From: Leishmania infantum JPCM5
Lineage: Eukaryota; Euglenozoa; Kinetoplastea; Trypanosomatida; Trypanosomatidae
DNA length: 15,000 nt
Assembly: GCF_000002875.2 (NCBI RefSeq)
Contig: NC_009386.2
Coordinates: forward strand, 1-15,000
Reading direction: 5' to 3'
Within the stretch, counting starts at the first letter, position 1, and each line of letters opens with the position of its first letter. The position numbers and the translations under genes are program-made. This document shows, piece by piece, positions 1-7,992 of this stretch. The notes below the pieces were generated by a model. That model saw nothing but the letters and a program-made list of their open reading frames with translations, was not told the DNA's origin and did no database searches.

Positions 1-183
1 CCCTCACCCTAACCCTCTCCCTAACCCTAACCCGTAACCCTAACCCTCACCCTAACCCTCACCCTAACCCTAACCCTAACCCTAACCCTAACCCTCACCC
101 TCACCCTAACCCTAACCCTCACCCTAACCCTCACCCTAACCCTAACCCTAACCCTAACCCTAACCCTCACCCTAACCCTAACC
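1..183. repeat. Telomeric repeat array with variant units
   Basis: About 30 units of the C-strand telomere hexamer CCCTAA read inward from the window start, as expected at a left chromosome end. Roughly eight units are CCCTCA, one is CCCTCT and one is a 7-mer CCCGTAA. The array runs directly into the 8-bp satellite at 184. The variants could be real or sequencing error. Confidence 0.95.
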
Positions 184-271
184 AGTACACCAGTACACCA
201 GTACACCAGTACACCAGTACACCAGTACACCAGTACACCAGTACACCAGTACACCAGTACACCAGTACACC
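184..271. repeat. Telomere-associated 8-bp satellite, 11 copies
   Basis: Eleven uninterrupted copies of AGTACACC sit between the outer telomeric array and the first ~60-bp conserved block. The same unit occurs twice more at 442-457, again directly before a conserved block, so satellite plus block forms a repeated module. Short tandem repeats of this kind between telomere hexamers are typical of Leishmania telomere-associated sequences. Confidence 0.93.
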
Positions 272-330
272 GTCACGCCCCCGTCCTGTTGGAGAGGGTG
301 TCGCTGTGCAAGGAATCAGTGGAGAAAAAA
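272..330. repeat. LCTAS-like conserved telomere-associated block, copy 1
   Basis: This ~59-bp unique-looking block begins GTCACGCCCCCGTCC and ends in an A-run that joins CCCTAA repeats. It is almost identical to 458-517, with a few substitutions near its inner end. Position and arrangement (telomere hexamers on both sides) fit the Leishmania conserved telomere-associated sequence. The family name is inferred from context; the duplication is seen directly. Confidence 0.8.
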
Positions 331-331
331 A

Positions 332-439
332 CCCTAACCCTAACCCTAACCCTAACCCTAACCCTAACCCTAACCCTAACCCTAACCCTAACCCTAACCC
401 TAACCCTAACCCTAACCCTAACCCTAACCCTAACCCTAA
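332..439. repeat. Perfect interstitial CCCTAA array, 18 copies
   Basis: Eighteen perfect CCCTAA hexamers lie between the two conserved blocks, with no variant units, in contrast to the outer array at 1-183. The orientation is the same as the outer array. Confidence 0.95.
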
Positions 440-441
440 CC

Positions 442-457
442 AGTACACCAGTACACC
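442..457. repeat. Telomere-associated 8-bp satellite, 2 copies
   Basis: Two copies of AGTACACC precede the second conserved block, against eleven before the first. The copy number of this satellite therefore differs between the two modules. Confidence 0.9.
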
Positions 458-517
458 GTCACGCCCCCGTCCTGTTGGAGAGGGTGTCGCTGTGCAGGGA
501 ATCAGTCGAGAGAAAAA
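458..517. repeat. LCTAS-like conserved telomere-associated block, copy 2
   Basis: This is the second copy of the ~60-bp block at 272-330, starting exactly 186 bp inward of the first. It is followed by a single CCCTAA-type unit and then by a short GTACCGGTACCG sequence at about 527-538, where telomeric repetition stops. Confidence 0.8.
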
Positions 518-2270
518 CCCTAACCCGTACCGGTACCGAGTTATCGTTTTTATTAGGTTACTAACCTCTGGCACGCTTGTCGCTGCTCTTCAGAACGAAA
601 CGCACAATGCTCTTCGATAAACGTGCTGAAATAGAAAAAAAACGAAATATCTCGGCTACGTTTGCTGCCGTTGGCCTCACCTCGTCATGGCGCGTCGGTC
701 CACCAAAGAGGAGATGACTCATCGAGTGCGCGCACTTTCTAGCTCTTCCTTTTTGCCTCGTATTATACAAGTTTATCGGAAAATACGGTGGGTACTAGCC
801 ACCGGTAATCTAAAACCGTGCACCTGTCTGCATAAGTGCGTGCCCTGGATGGAGGGAGTGAAACTGCATCGACCGCCCACGGTAATCGCCGATCAGTCAG
901 CAATGTGGCTGCAGCGCTTTTTTTTGATGAAGTGAGGCTGAAGGCTTTCTGAGAGATTGTGCTCTATACGACAAGGAGGGAGAGCCTAACCCTTTTCATC
1001 CGAAAATTCCTGGCCCAAATCAAGGTGGGCGGAGGGTGGGAAGCGGAAAGTCAACGCCCACGCGGACACAATGAGCATCGACCGAAAACAAGCAGTGAGA
1101 GAAACGGGAGTCTCCCAGGCTGGGAAGAAATGAGCCGAGGAGAAAAATGCACCAGATCCGAGGTACCGCAGCACAAGACGTACCAGGTGATACCTTTTTT
1201 CTTTCAGTTTTTCCTCGTGAGATGGCAAAACACGCGGCAGAAAAGGCAGGAGAGATCCCGCTGGCTGGCGAAGAGGAGGAACATGAGAAGAGAGGCAGTC
1301 AACATCGGCAAGGAGTCGAACTTTTTGCAGCTCATGTGTGCAGGTGCAGGTCGATGGATAGAACGCTAAGAGGCAATAGGGCAGGGTCACTTCACACCAA
1401 AAGTTTGAGCGATGGAGTTATATGTGCATGGTCGGATAGGTGTGCACACGTACGGCAGACACGAAGGCAGAAGAGAGGAATTCGGAGTTGTGGAGAGAAA
1501 GGGAAGTTGATGGGGCAGCAGCAGCAGTCATAGCAACAGACGAAAGGCTACGCGGAACGGCTTCACGGAGAGAGCACATCAGAGAAGCCGAGAAGTGGAG
1601 AAGTGCAACTGGTCTCGAGCGCAGTCGATGTGTCACGCGTTGAAGTGTGTGACGTCACCGAACCGCTACCGTGAGCACCAGAAACCCGTCTGTGACGAAG
1701 GCACCAAAGCAGATGCAGAAGGAAGCAAGACAAGATGGCATGAATCGCTCGCTTTACTTTGCCTCAGATGCGCTTGCTCAGTCTGTTTGCCGGCATCAGC
1801 TCAACACCGCCACTTGGGCAACTCTCTTCGACGGCACCTATGCGAGACCATGGCGGGGTGCTGTTGCTTTTGTTGGAAGATTTGCGGTATGGGTGCTGAT
1901 CATTTCAAAACAGTCCAACAATCAAGACGAAGAAAAAAGAGACGAAAGAGAAGAGAGACAAAACACGGTCAGCCACGCTAGCCATTCATCGGCACACCCA
2001 CACGGCGAACACAAAAGGCGCACCGCGAGAGAGAGAGAACGACGGAGCGTGTGGTGTGAGCAAAACAAAATTTCGCCTGATACAGAAAACAACAATAGAA
2101 AGAAGAGATAGCTAAAGGACTTCAAAAGTGGAACATCACACTGACCACACGGTGACAAGGAGAACGAGACGGACAATGACGGCAGACCCCATGGGAGCCG
2201 AAGCGAAACTATAAGGGGTGTGTGGGAGGGCGAATTTCCTGCTGCCATGCGACCGCTGGCTGATGAGCGA

Positions 2271-2303
2271 GTCTTCTTTCTTTTTTTCTCGTTGTCACTG
2301 CAG
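2271..2303 (+). promoter_or_regulatory. Polypyrimidine tract with CAG on the + strand
   Basis: A T/C-rich run with a T7 core ends in CACTGCAG, the form of a trans-splice acceptor. It lies on the + strand, opposite to all genes in the window. No credible + strand gene follows; the first ATG, at about 2320, opens only a short low-complexity frame. It may be chance composition, or a signal used by antisense or subtelomeric transcripts. Confidence 0.25.
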
Positions 2304-2460
2304 CGATTGCACGCACGCACACATGTGGCCACCCTCTCACGGTTGTCTTCCATTGTTTGCTTTTTTTCTTTCTCGGCTCTTTTACTTTTGTCGCGTATCT
2401 TTGCCATCCGCCGTCATGGAATGTTGTCTTCTACCGGTATGTTTATCGAGTTTTTTTTTG

Positions 2461-2564
2461 GTGTGTGTGCGTGTGTGTGTGTCTGTGCTGTGTCGTCGTT
2501 GCTCATAAAACGTTCCCCGCGTTACTGCTGAGCTGTTCACATAATGCGTATGTGTGTGTGTGTG
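2461..2564. repeat. Two (GT)n microsatellites
   Basis: GT-rich runs at about 2461-2487 and 2551-2564 are separated by about 60 bp of non-repetitive sequence. Such runs are common in Leishmania spacers and are likely to vary in length between strains. Confidence 0.85.
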
Positions 2565-2750
2565 CTGCTGCTTTGGTGCTCGTGGCACCTTCCGAGGCCG
2601 CCGGCGCTCACCCCCTCCATGTACAGCGGGGGCACGCCCACAGGGGGGAGGGGAGGGCAGCAGTGCAAGCACGTGAGCCGACGCCGAGCCTGCAGTGGCA
2701 TTCGCGGTGATGTCGACACGTTCAATGAAGCTGTTAGACAAGGAGGCCAG

Positions 2751-2770
2751 TAAAAATAAAAATAAAAATA
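2751..2770 (+). repeat. Three copies of TAAAAA (A-rich tail-like tract)
   Basis: TAAAAA is repeated three times and followed by TAAG. It comes right after a G-rich, more complex stretch (about 2590-2750) that differs in composition from the surrounding purine repeats. A-rich 3' ends mark degenerate SIDER-type retroposons of Leishmania, so this could be such a tail. I cannot confirm the element body by eye. Confidence 0.4.
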
Positions 2771-3651
2771 AGCGTGCATGTGACGGCAGACACATAAGCA
2801 AAGAAAGAGCAGCGGGAAGACGGAGTCACGAGAAAGAGAAGAGCAAAACAAAAGACAGCACGTCGCTGTGCGTTGAATGCGAAGGTCTCCGCGCTCGTGA
2901 CTGCATCACCAGCAGCAGCCTCATCGTTGGTCAACGAAGGGAAAGGAAAAAAGAAGGGACAGAGTCGCCCTCGGCTAAATCGCGCATAGGCATGGCAGTC
3001 AGCGATGGAGGAGGAAAAGCGAAGTAGTGCCGCCAATCAACTCAACAAAGCCTGACCGTCGCCAAGACATGACGCTAAAGGGGGCGGCGCACCACGCGAT
3101 GGAGACGACACTGTTAGGTAGCGGAAAAGTAGGGCGAAAGGGGCAAGGGATTCAGAAACGAAAACAGACAGTACAGAATGAGATGGGCAGAGACGCACAC
3201 GGGAGGAGGAGAAAGAGAGACGGATTACATGAAACAGACCACGGATGGATGTTGCGAACCGAAAATGGAGCACAACGAGGGAAACAAGGTTACAAGAGAG
3301 ATCAGAGGCATGACAAGCAGCGCCGTTCTGCTCGCTACCGCCGTTTCCTCTGTCTGTCTCTCTCTCTATCTGTCACCGTCGTCTTTCTTTTCCATGCTCC
3401 TTTCGTTGCTGCGTCGCTGTGCTGTGCACCCCAGATCCAAAGAGAGCGAGAGACAGAGAGAGCAGAAAGAAAGGAAAGAGACCGACGGAAGGAGAGAGTG
3501 CAGAGGAGAGGCAACACACATAAGGCAGACACAAGAAAAATATGCAGCAAGAGAGGGAGGGGCACAGCTAAAGGTCACAGAAAAAGAGAGAAGGGGGAAG
3601 AGGGCAGTGCATACTTGAAGCATACGCGCGCTCTCGCTCTCTCGCGCAAAG

Positions 3652-3674
3652 GCACACACACACACACATACACA
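3652..3674. repeat. (CA)n microsatellite
   Basis: A CA dinucleotide run just inside a CGCGCGCTCTCGCTCTCTCG stretch at about 3625-3645. It is a simple repeat in subtelomeric spacer. Confidence 0.85.
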
Positions 3675-4073
3675 TAGATGTCGGGGGAGGGGGGAAAGCA
3701 AGGGGAGCGGAAGAAGAGAGCTGAAACGTGAAAACGCCGGAAGACGGTGTGAAGTGGACGAAGAACAGTAACTAGAAGCTGTGCAGCCCAACGCAAAGAA
3801 AAAATGCTTTTGTGTTCAGCGTGTGCGTTCTACGGAGAACAGGGCAACGCACAGACGCACGGACAGCCACATATTCGGGTGCAAAGTCGCGATTCAGTTC
3901 GCGCAAAGAGAAAATGGGGCGATGTGGTCGACGTGAGCGCACGTCAGCAGTAGCGGGCCGACTGGAGAGAGGTGAGAAGGGCAAGGGAAGCAAGGCGGCA
4001 GAGGCGATGTCTCTGCAGAGTCGCTTGGTCACTGATGTGCTATTCTTCTCTTGTTCGCCTCTCCCCCCCCCGT

Positions 4074-5075
4074 CTACTCGCGCGAGGAGTACGCATCTGC
4101 ATCGGAGTCGGAGTCGTCGTAGGAGTTGTATATGCTGGTGCCTCGGAAAGAGTTGCGACGGCTCAGCCCGAGCTCCGACTGAGTGGGAATAGCGCCCTGG
4201 TTGTCATACTGGGATCCGATGATATTACGGCGGCGCTTCTCCTCTTTGTTGCGGCGGCGGATGCAGCAGCAGCACCAGATGCTAATGATGAGAGCAATCA
4301 GGATGATATAGAGCACGACGGCGATGACGAGGCTGCCCCACCATGGGAACGTTTCGTTGCACTTCGGGAGGATCCAGCGGCTCTGCGAGTCTACCTCGAC
4401 CTTTTTGCCGCAGTACGTGTACGTGTGGCCGGAGCTGCTAACGAAGGGAATGGCGCTGCCGCCCGGGAAGGTGGGCACAAGCCGATTCACGCCATCGGAG
4501 TCGGCGTAGACGTAGTACTCGCAGAGAAAATGCGTAAATGACGTGGACACCTCCGTGTTCACCCACTTCCCGGAGGGCTGCATAACGACCAGGCGCTTAC
4601 CCCAGTAGCTCAAGTTTCCCCAGGAACGCGGGTAGTTGGTCTCGAAATTGGTGTAGGAGCCCGGCACAGCAGTGGTCCTGTCCACTGGAGTCGAGTCATC
4701 GTTTACGCCCCAGTAGTTGACACCGCGCAGGAACAGCGGGCGGGTGGTGCGGAAGAGCCCGCGGTACCACCGCCACTCGCACTGGGTTCCCGCGCACACC
4801 GCCTGCTCCGTCATGCCGCCAAGGGGGATGTTGCCGCTAATGCCCTCGCGTTGATAGGCGCTCTGGAGAGCCTCTTGAATAGAGGCGGAGGTCGACATGG
4901 CCGTGTGCGACGCCGCGTCCTGCAACTTGCAGAAATCGATTTCTAGGGGATCGAAGGCAAAGGCACCACTGCCGGCGCTGCGCGCGGCATACGTGGTCGA
5001 GTAGGCATGCGTCATTGCCGGTGCAAAGCACGCGAGCGCCGCCGCGACCAGCACGAAGACGAGAGCGCAGCGCAT
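4074..5075 (-). CDS. Type I membrane protein with C-type-lectin-like ectodomain
   Basis: This 333-residue protein is probably on the cell surface or in the endomembrane system, exposing a C-type-lectin-like domain. Residues 1-24 form a signal peptide, with likely cleavage after THA. The ectodomain (about 45-190) carries lectin-fold landmarks: YTNF at 141-144, a GKWVN segment at 169-173 where lectins have GxWND, and FLCEY at 183-187 where they have F(I/V)CEY. The Cys expected before the G-W motif and in the WND-Cys step is missing, and WND and EPN are not intact, so calcium-dependent sugar binding is doubtful. NLS (154-156) and NET (240-242) are potential N-glycosylation sites. A membrane segment (about 245-267) is followed by four Cys (268-271, possible acylation), a basic RRRNKEEKRRR stretch and a Ser/Tyr/Asp-rich tail with RRNS (S309). 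The start is an ATG next to the signal peptide. It is the most telomere-proximal gene. The lectin fold is inferred; the ligand is unknown. Confidence 0.9.
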   Translation of the reverse strand: MRCALVFVLVAAALACFAPAMTHAYSTTYAARSAGSGAFAFDPLEIDFCKLQDAASHTAMSTSASIQEALQSAYQREGISGNIPLGGMTEQAVCAGTQCEWRWYRGLFRTTRPLFLRGVNYWGVNDDSTPVDRTTAVPGSYTNFETNYPRSWGNLSYWGKRLVVMQPSGKWVNTEVSTSFTHFLCEYYVYADSDGVNRLVPTFPGGSAIPFVSSSGHTYTYCGKKVEVDSQSRWILPKCNETFPWWGSLVIAVVLYIILIALIISIWCCCCIRRRNKEEKRRRNIIGSQYDNQGAIPTQSELGLSRRNSFRGTSIYNSYDDSDSDADAYSSRE

Positions 5076-6167
5076 CTTGTCAGCAGCGCGAGAGAGACAA
5101 GCGGGGAAAACGAGGAGAGAAATAGTGTACGAAATGGACGGGAACGCAGACGGTGGACGAACGAGTGGAGATGCGTGAGCCGGCGATGAATGTCGGGCGT
5201 GAGGGCCGAGGGGGAAGAGGGGGAAGAGGGGGAAAAGGACAGTTGGCCAAGAAGCCGAAAACGAATATGAAAGGAACGTTGAAGGTCAAGCACAGCCCCC
5301 CCCCTCCGCACCGCTGGTTGAAACGCTGGTGCGCGCCGGAGAAGAACCAACGAAAACAAGAAAAGTAAGGAAGCGAGAGAACAGAGAAGGAGAAAGGCGG
5401 AGCAGTGGTTGCGTCAAGGGTCCGCTAGGACTTCACGGGGTACGCACAGGTGCAGCGGGCAAGTGGGGATACGATGGGGCTCATGCGTGGCAGGGGAGGG
5501 TGGGAAGAAAGAAGAGGGAGGGAGTGTGGAAGAGGGTAGAGGTGTTTTCTGTGAGTAATAGCACAGGCAATCCGTCTCACGGGAGAGATGAGGGTGGATG
5601 CAGAGTCGCGGCCACGTGGCGAATATGAGAGGTGTGGTGCACGCTCCTCACATGTCGGTCCCAAGGCTGTTTTCCCTAGTGTTGTAGGTGATGTCTGAGC
5701 GAGGAGCAGCATCCTGAGGGCGCATGGGGAGAGGAGGAGCACAGCCGTGGGGGTACTTGCACGCTTTCATGCGCCGTTGACGGAGCTGTGCAAAGTGAGC
5801 CACACTAGGCGAGTGGCAGACGCCAGCGAAGGGCGTGGTGGTTAGGAGCGCGGGGATTGTGAGCAGTCGCCGTTTTGTGCTCTCTCGTTGCCGCAGCAGC
5901 CACTTTTCCTCGTCGCCCATTCGATGCGCTCGAATCTTCTATGGATGGAGGTTGTCGTCTGCACGACCAGGCGCGAGCAGTGATGATGCCCCGCGTGTCA
6001 GTGAGGACGCATGCGTGCGGTGCGGCACAATGGGCTTGTCTGTCTCCCGTGTGTGAGCATGGAAAGACAAACAACCACCAGCGACAACAACTCCTCGAAC
6101 CAGCGAGGAATCCAGTAGAGGCACACAGGCACGGACACGCTGAGCACGCACTCTCACCACTATGCGC
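5076..6167. other. Spacer between membrane-protein and EEP genes
   Basis: About 1.1 kb without a credible gene. Reading the - strand, it holds the 3' UTR and polyadenylation region of the EEP gene, then polypyrimidine tracts and the 5' UTR of the membrane-protein gene. The half next to the membrane-protein gene (5076-5540) is strongly purine-rich on the + strand, with repeated GGGGGAAGA units at 5209-5235 and a C9-type run near 5296-5304. The half next to the EEP stop is more balanced in composition and shows no recognisable motif. Confidence 0.7.
5325..5405 (-). promoter_or_regulatory. Candidate trans-splice acceptor for the membrane-protein gene
   Basis: Read on the - strand, 5405 to about 5335 is a long pyrimidine-rich stretch. 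The first AG soon after it lies at 5327-5326, which would start the mRNA at 5325 and give a 5' UTR of about 250 nt. A second tract at about 5210-5245 has no AG after it until the one touching the ATG (5077-5076), so the real site is uncertain. Confidence 0.45.
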
Positions 6168-7802
6168 CTAGTCTTTCAACGTTCGTGCGGCGACATCGGG
6201 GAAGGAGTCGATCCAGGAGATGTCGATGAAGAGCGGGAGGTGGTGAGAAGGCAGTTTGTGGTTAGGAAAAAGTTGCGCCTCGTTCACCTCTTCATCCTCA
6301 GGAACGTCCAGCACCTGATGCAGGGCGAGCGTGCTGGGGTCGTAGAAAATGAAGTCCTGTGTGTTGTACGTGATGCCTTTCGCCTTTCGGCTCTCCTTCA
6401 AGAGCGCAAGCTGGTCGACCCTGACGGCGGTGTCAGACAGCGCTGGTGCAGGGGCTGGCGATGGCGCCGGTGCAGTAGCAGCCGCAGCAGCAACCGTGTC
6501 AGCAGGCGGCGGTGTCGTCAGCTGCTGCTGCTGCTTCTTGTGAGCTCGTGCTTCGATCTCGTCACGCACAAGCCGCACTTTGGAGAAGACGCCATGGTAG
6601 CCGCCCGCGTCCGTGCGCCGGAAACGCTGGATCTCCTCCTCGGCCTTGTAGGCTTTGTCGGAGCGGTGAGCCTGCTCCGCGTTCTTGGTGTAGTACGTGT
6701 CATAGGCGGCGGCGCGGGCGTCGTCTCGGTAGTGCCACGCCGTCCAGCGTGGACCGCCAACCAGGTCATGCGTGGAAAAAAATTTGTCGCGCAGGAGCTC
6801 CACGCACGGCTCATCGTCCGCTTGATTGTTCAGGTCGCCACAGACGATGTGCGACTGATGCGAGCGATCTGCGTCGTTTCGGCCGAGGGCATCAAGTATC
6901 GTGAGCACTTGTCGTGCCTCGTGCAGCCGGACGTCGGCCGCCTCTGCCGTTGCCCCCGCGGTGAGTTGCACGCAAGCGACGTAGAGGGTCATGTTTGTCA
7001 CCCTGTCCCGCATGCCGACGAAGTGCGCAAAGTGGAAGCGCTGGCCGATGTCGCGGCCGGGCATCATGAGCGGGAAGAAGCGGCCCTTGTGAAACAGGAG
7101 CACGTTGCCGATGTCCTCCTCCTCGGCGATCTTGCCCTGGTTGGCCGCAGCGGCGGCATTGTCACCCTTGCGGAGTGCCCGCACCTGGGCACCACGACTG
7201 GACTGGTAGAGCGTGCCGTAGCCGAGGTAACGCACGTATCGCCACAACTCGGTGTTGAAAAAGGTCCGCTTCACCTCGTTCAAGCAGGCGATATCGGGGT
7301 CGTAGCACCGCAGCAGCTCCACAATGTGCTTGCGACGGTGCTCCGGCGTGAGGAAGGGTGGGAGCTCCTTGTCGATGGAGGGGTCGTAGTCGCAGAAGGC
7401 GTTGGGGTCGTCGCATTCCGGGTTGCGCGTAAACTCGGGCACGCGCACCCGCACCGCCTCGACGGGGGTGGTGTGGCTGGGCCCCCAGGCGTCCGTCATC
7501 ATGTTGAAGCTCATCAGGCGGAACCAGTCACGCCGTGAGAGGCTCGTCGACAGCTGAGAGACGGGCGCCTTCACCCACTTGCGCTTCAGCGGAGGCTCGC
7601 GCTCCGCCTCCATCTTCTCCGCTTGCATCTCACGCGCCAGCAGGCTCGACATCTTCGCCTCCAGCGCGCTCTGCGTGATCTGCGCGTCCATGATGGAGGG
7701 GCGGATCGTTGTGCGCGTGCCGGTGTCCCGCATCAGACCCAGGACCGGGCCACCGCTCACCAGTGGCGGATCATTCAGCAGCGCTGAGCAGCGTCTCAAC
7801 AT
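6168..7802 (-). CDS. EEP-family protein, CCR4/nocturnin/Angel-like
   Basis: This 544-residue member of the endonuclease/exonuclease/phosphatase (EEP) superfamily resembles the CCR4/nocturnin/Angel branch, whose members include mRNA deadenylases and phosphatases of nucleotides or RNA. Visible motifs in order: RLMSFNMMTDAWG (95-107, N100), CLNEVK (173-178, E176), CGDLNN (321-326, D323 and N325), WTAWHYRD (353-360), QDFIFY (482-487, D483) and PSHHLP (518-523, H521). Two positions differ from the family: Asp of SDH is His (H520), and the His of the THL strand motif appears to be Gln (Q279 in ACVQLTAG). About 120 residues with poly-Gln and a Pro/Ala-rich run (423-458) are inserted between WTAWHYRD and QDFIFY. 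The N-terminus (1-90) is charged and unassigned. The first ATG directly follows an in-frame TAG, so the frame cannot extend upstream; M24 or M38 remain possible starts. The substrate is unknown and activity may be reduced or changed. Confidence 0.9.
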   Translation of the reverse strand: MLRRCSALLNDPPLVSGGPVLGLMRDTGTRTTIRPSIMDAQITQSALEAKMSSLLAREMQAEKMEAEREPPLKRKWVKAPVSQLSTSLSRRDWFRLMSFNMMTDAWGPSHTTPVEAVRVRVPEFTRNPECDDPNAFCDYDPSIDKELPPFLTPEHRRKHIVELLRCYDPDIACLNEVKRTFFNTELWRYVRYLGYGTLYQSSRGAQVRALRKGDNAAAAANQGKIAEEEDIGNVLLFHKGRFFPLMMPGRDIGQRFHFAHFVGMRDRVTNMTLYVACVQLTAGATAEAADVRLHEARQVLTILDALGRNDADRSHQSHIVCGDLNNQADDEPCVELLRDKFFSTHDLVGGPRWTAWHYRDDARAAAYDTYYTKNAEQAHRSDKAYKAEEEIQRFRRTDAGGYHGVFSKVRLVRDEIEARAHKKQQQQLTTPPPADTVAAAAATAPAPSPAPAPALSDTAVRVDQLALLKESRKAKGITYNTQDFIFYDPSTLALHQVLDVPEDEEVNEAQLFPNHKLPSHHLPLFIDISWIDSFPDVAARTLKD

Positions 7803-7933
7803 CTACAGAAGGGGAGGGAGGTGAAGGAAATCACTGCATGAGGCAAGCGACGCTCGAAGATGGCGAAGCACGGTCCGCTCTGGGCGTCTGTGCGTAGGTG
7901 GGTCGGTGTGAGCGATGCGTTTGCAGAGGGAAT

Positions 7934-7992
7934 ACTTCACAGTCCAGAGCAGACGAATAAGCGGAGGGAGGAAGGGGGGGGGGGGGGGGGGC
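7934..7992 (-). promoter_or_regulatory. Candidate trans-splice acceptor for the EEP gene
   Basis: On the - strand a C18 run followed by TTCCTCCCTCCGCTTATTCG and further pyrimidine-rich sequence leads to the first AG at 7936-7935, giving a 5' UTR of about 130 nt. A second pyrimidine tract (about 7828-7806) ends in TAG exactly adjoining the ATG and is an alternative acceptor. Confidence 0.45.
7974..7991. repeat. G18 homopolymer (C18 on the gene strand)
   Basis: An 18-base G run on the + strand lies within the presumed polypyrimidine tract of the EEP gene. It is the longest homopolymer in the window and is likely to vary in length and be prone to sequencing error. Its exact count should be treated with caution. 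Confidence 0.9.

Larger units (their letters stand above)
527..4073. other. Subtelomeric gene-free region and 3' flank of the last gene
   Basis: No convincing gene was found in these 3.5 kb. The open frames on both strands are short, low in complexity, and rich in Arg/Lys or Ser/Leu, as expected from purine- or pyrimidine-rich DNA. They lack the high GC3 coding signature of the four genes further in. The + strand is mostly purine-rich, like the other spacers here. It includes pyrimidine-rich islands (2271-2303 and about 3340-3410), GT and CA microsatellites, and an A-rich tail-like tract at 2751-2770. The part next to 4073 must hold the 3' UTR of the membrane-protein gene, which is transcribed towards the telomere. 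The end of the polycistronic unit probably lies here too, but I see no defined terminator. Confidence 0.75.

Noticed and set aside
27..574. Open frames through the telomeric and satellite repeats on both strands
   Set aside because: They translate only the repeats and have no independent coding signal.
687..935. An 82-codon ATG-initiated + strand frame near the telomere
   Set aside because: It has no GC3-rich codon pattern or recognisable domain, and is on the strand opposite to all supported genes. A match in other species would be needed to revive it.
3972..4541. A 189-codon + strand frame overlapping the end of the membrane-protein gene
   Set aside because: It is antisense to a gene with signal peptide, ectodomain and membrane anchor, and its own composition is low complexity.
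6162..7538. A 458-codon open frame on the + strand
   Set aside because: It lies entirely antisense to the EEP gene, whose protein has recognisable family motifs. Long antisense frames are common opposite GC3-rich genes, and this one shows no known domain.
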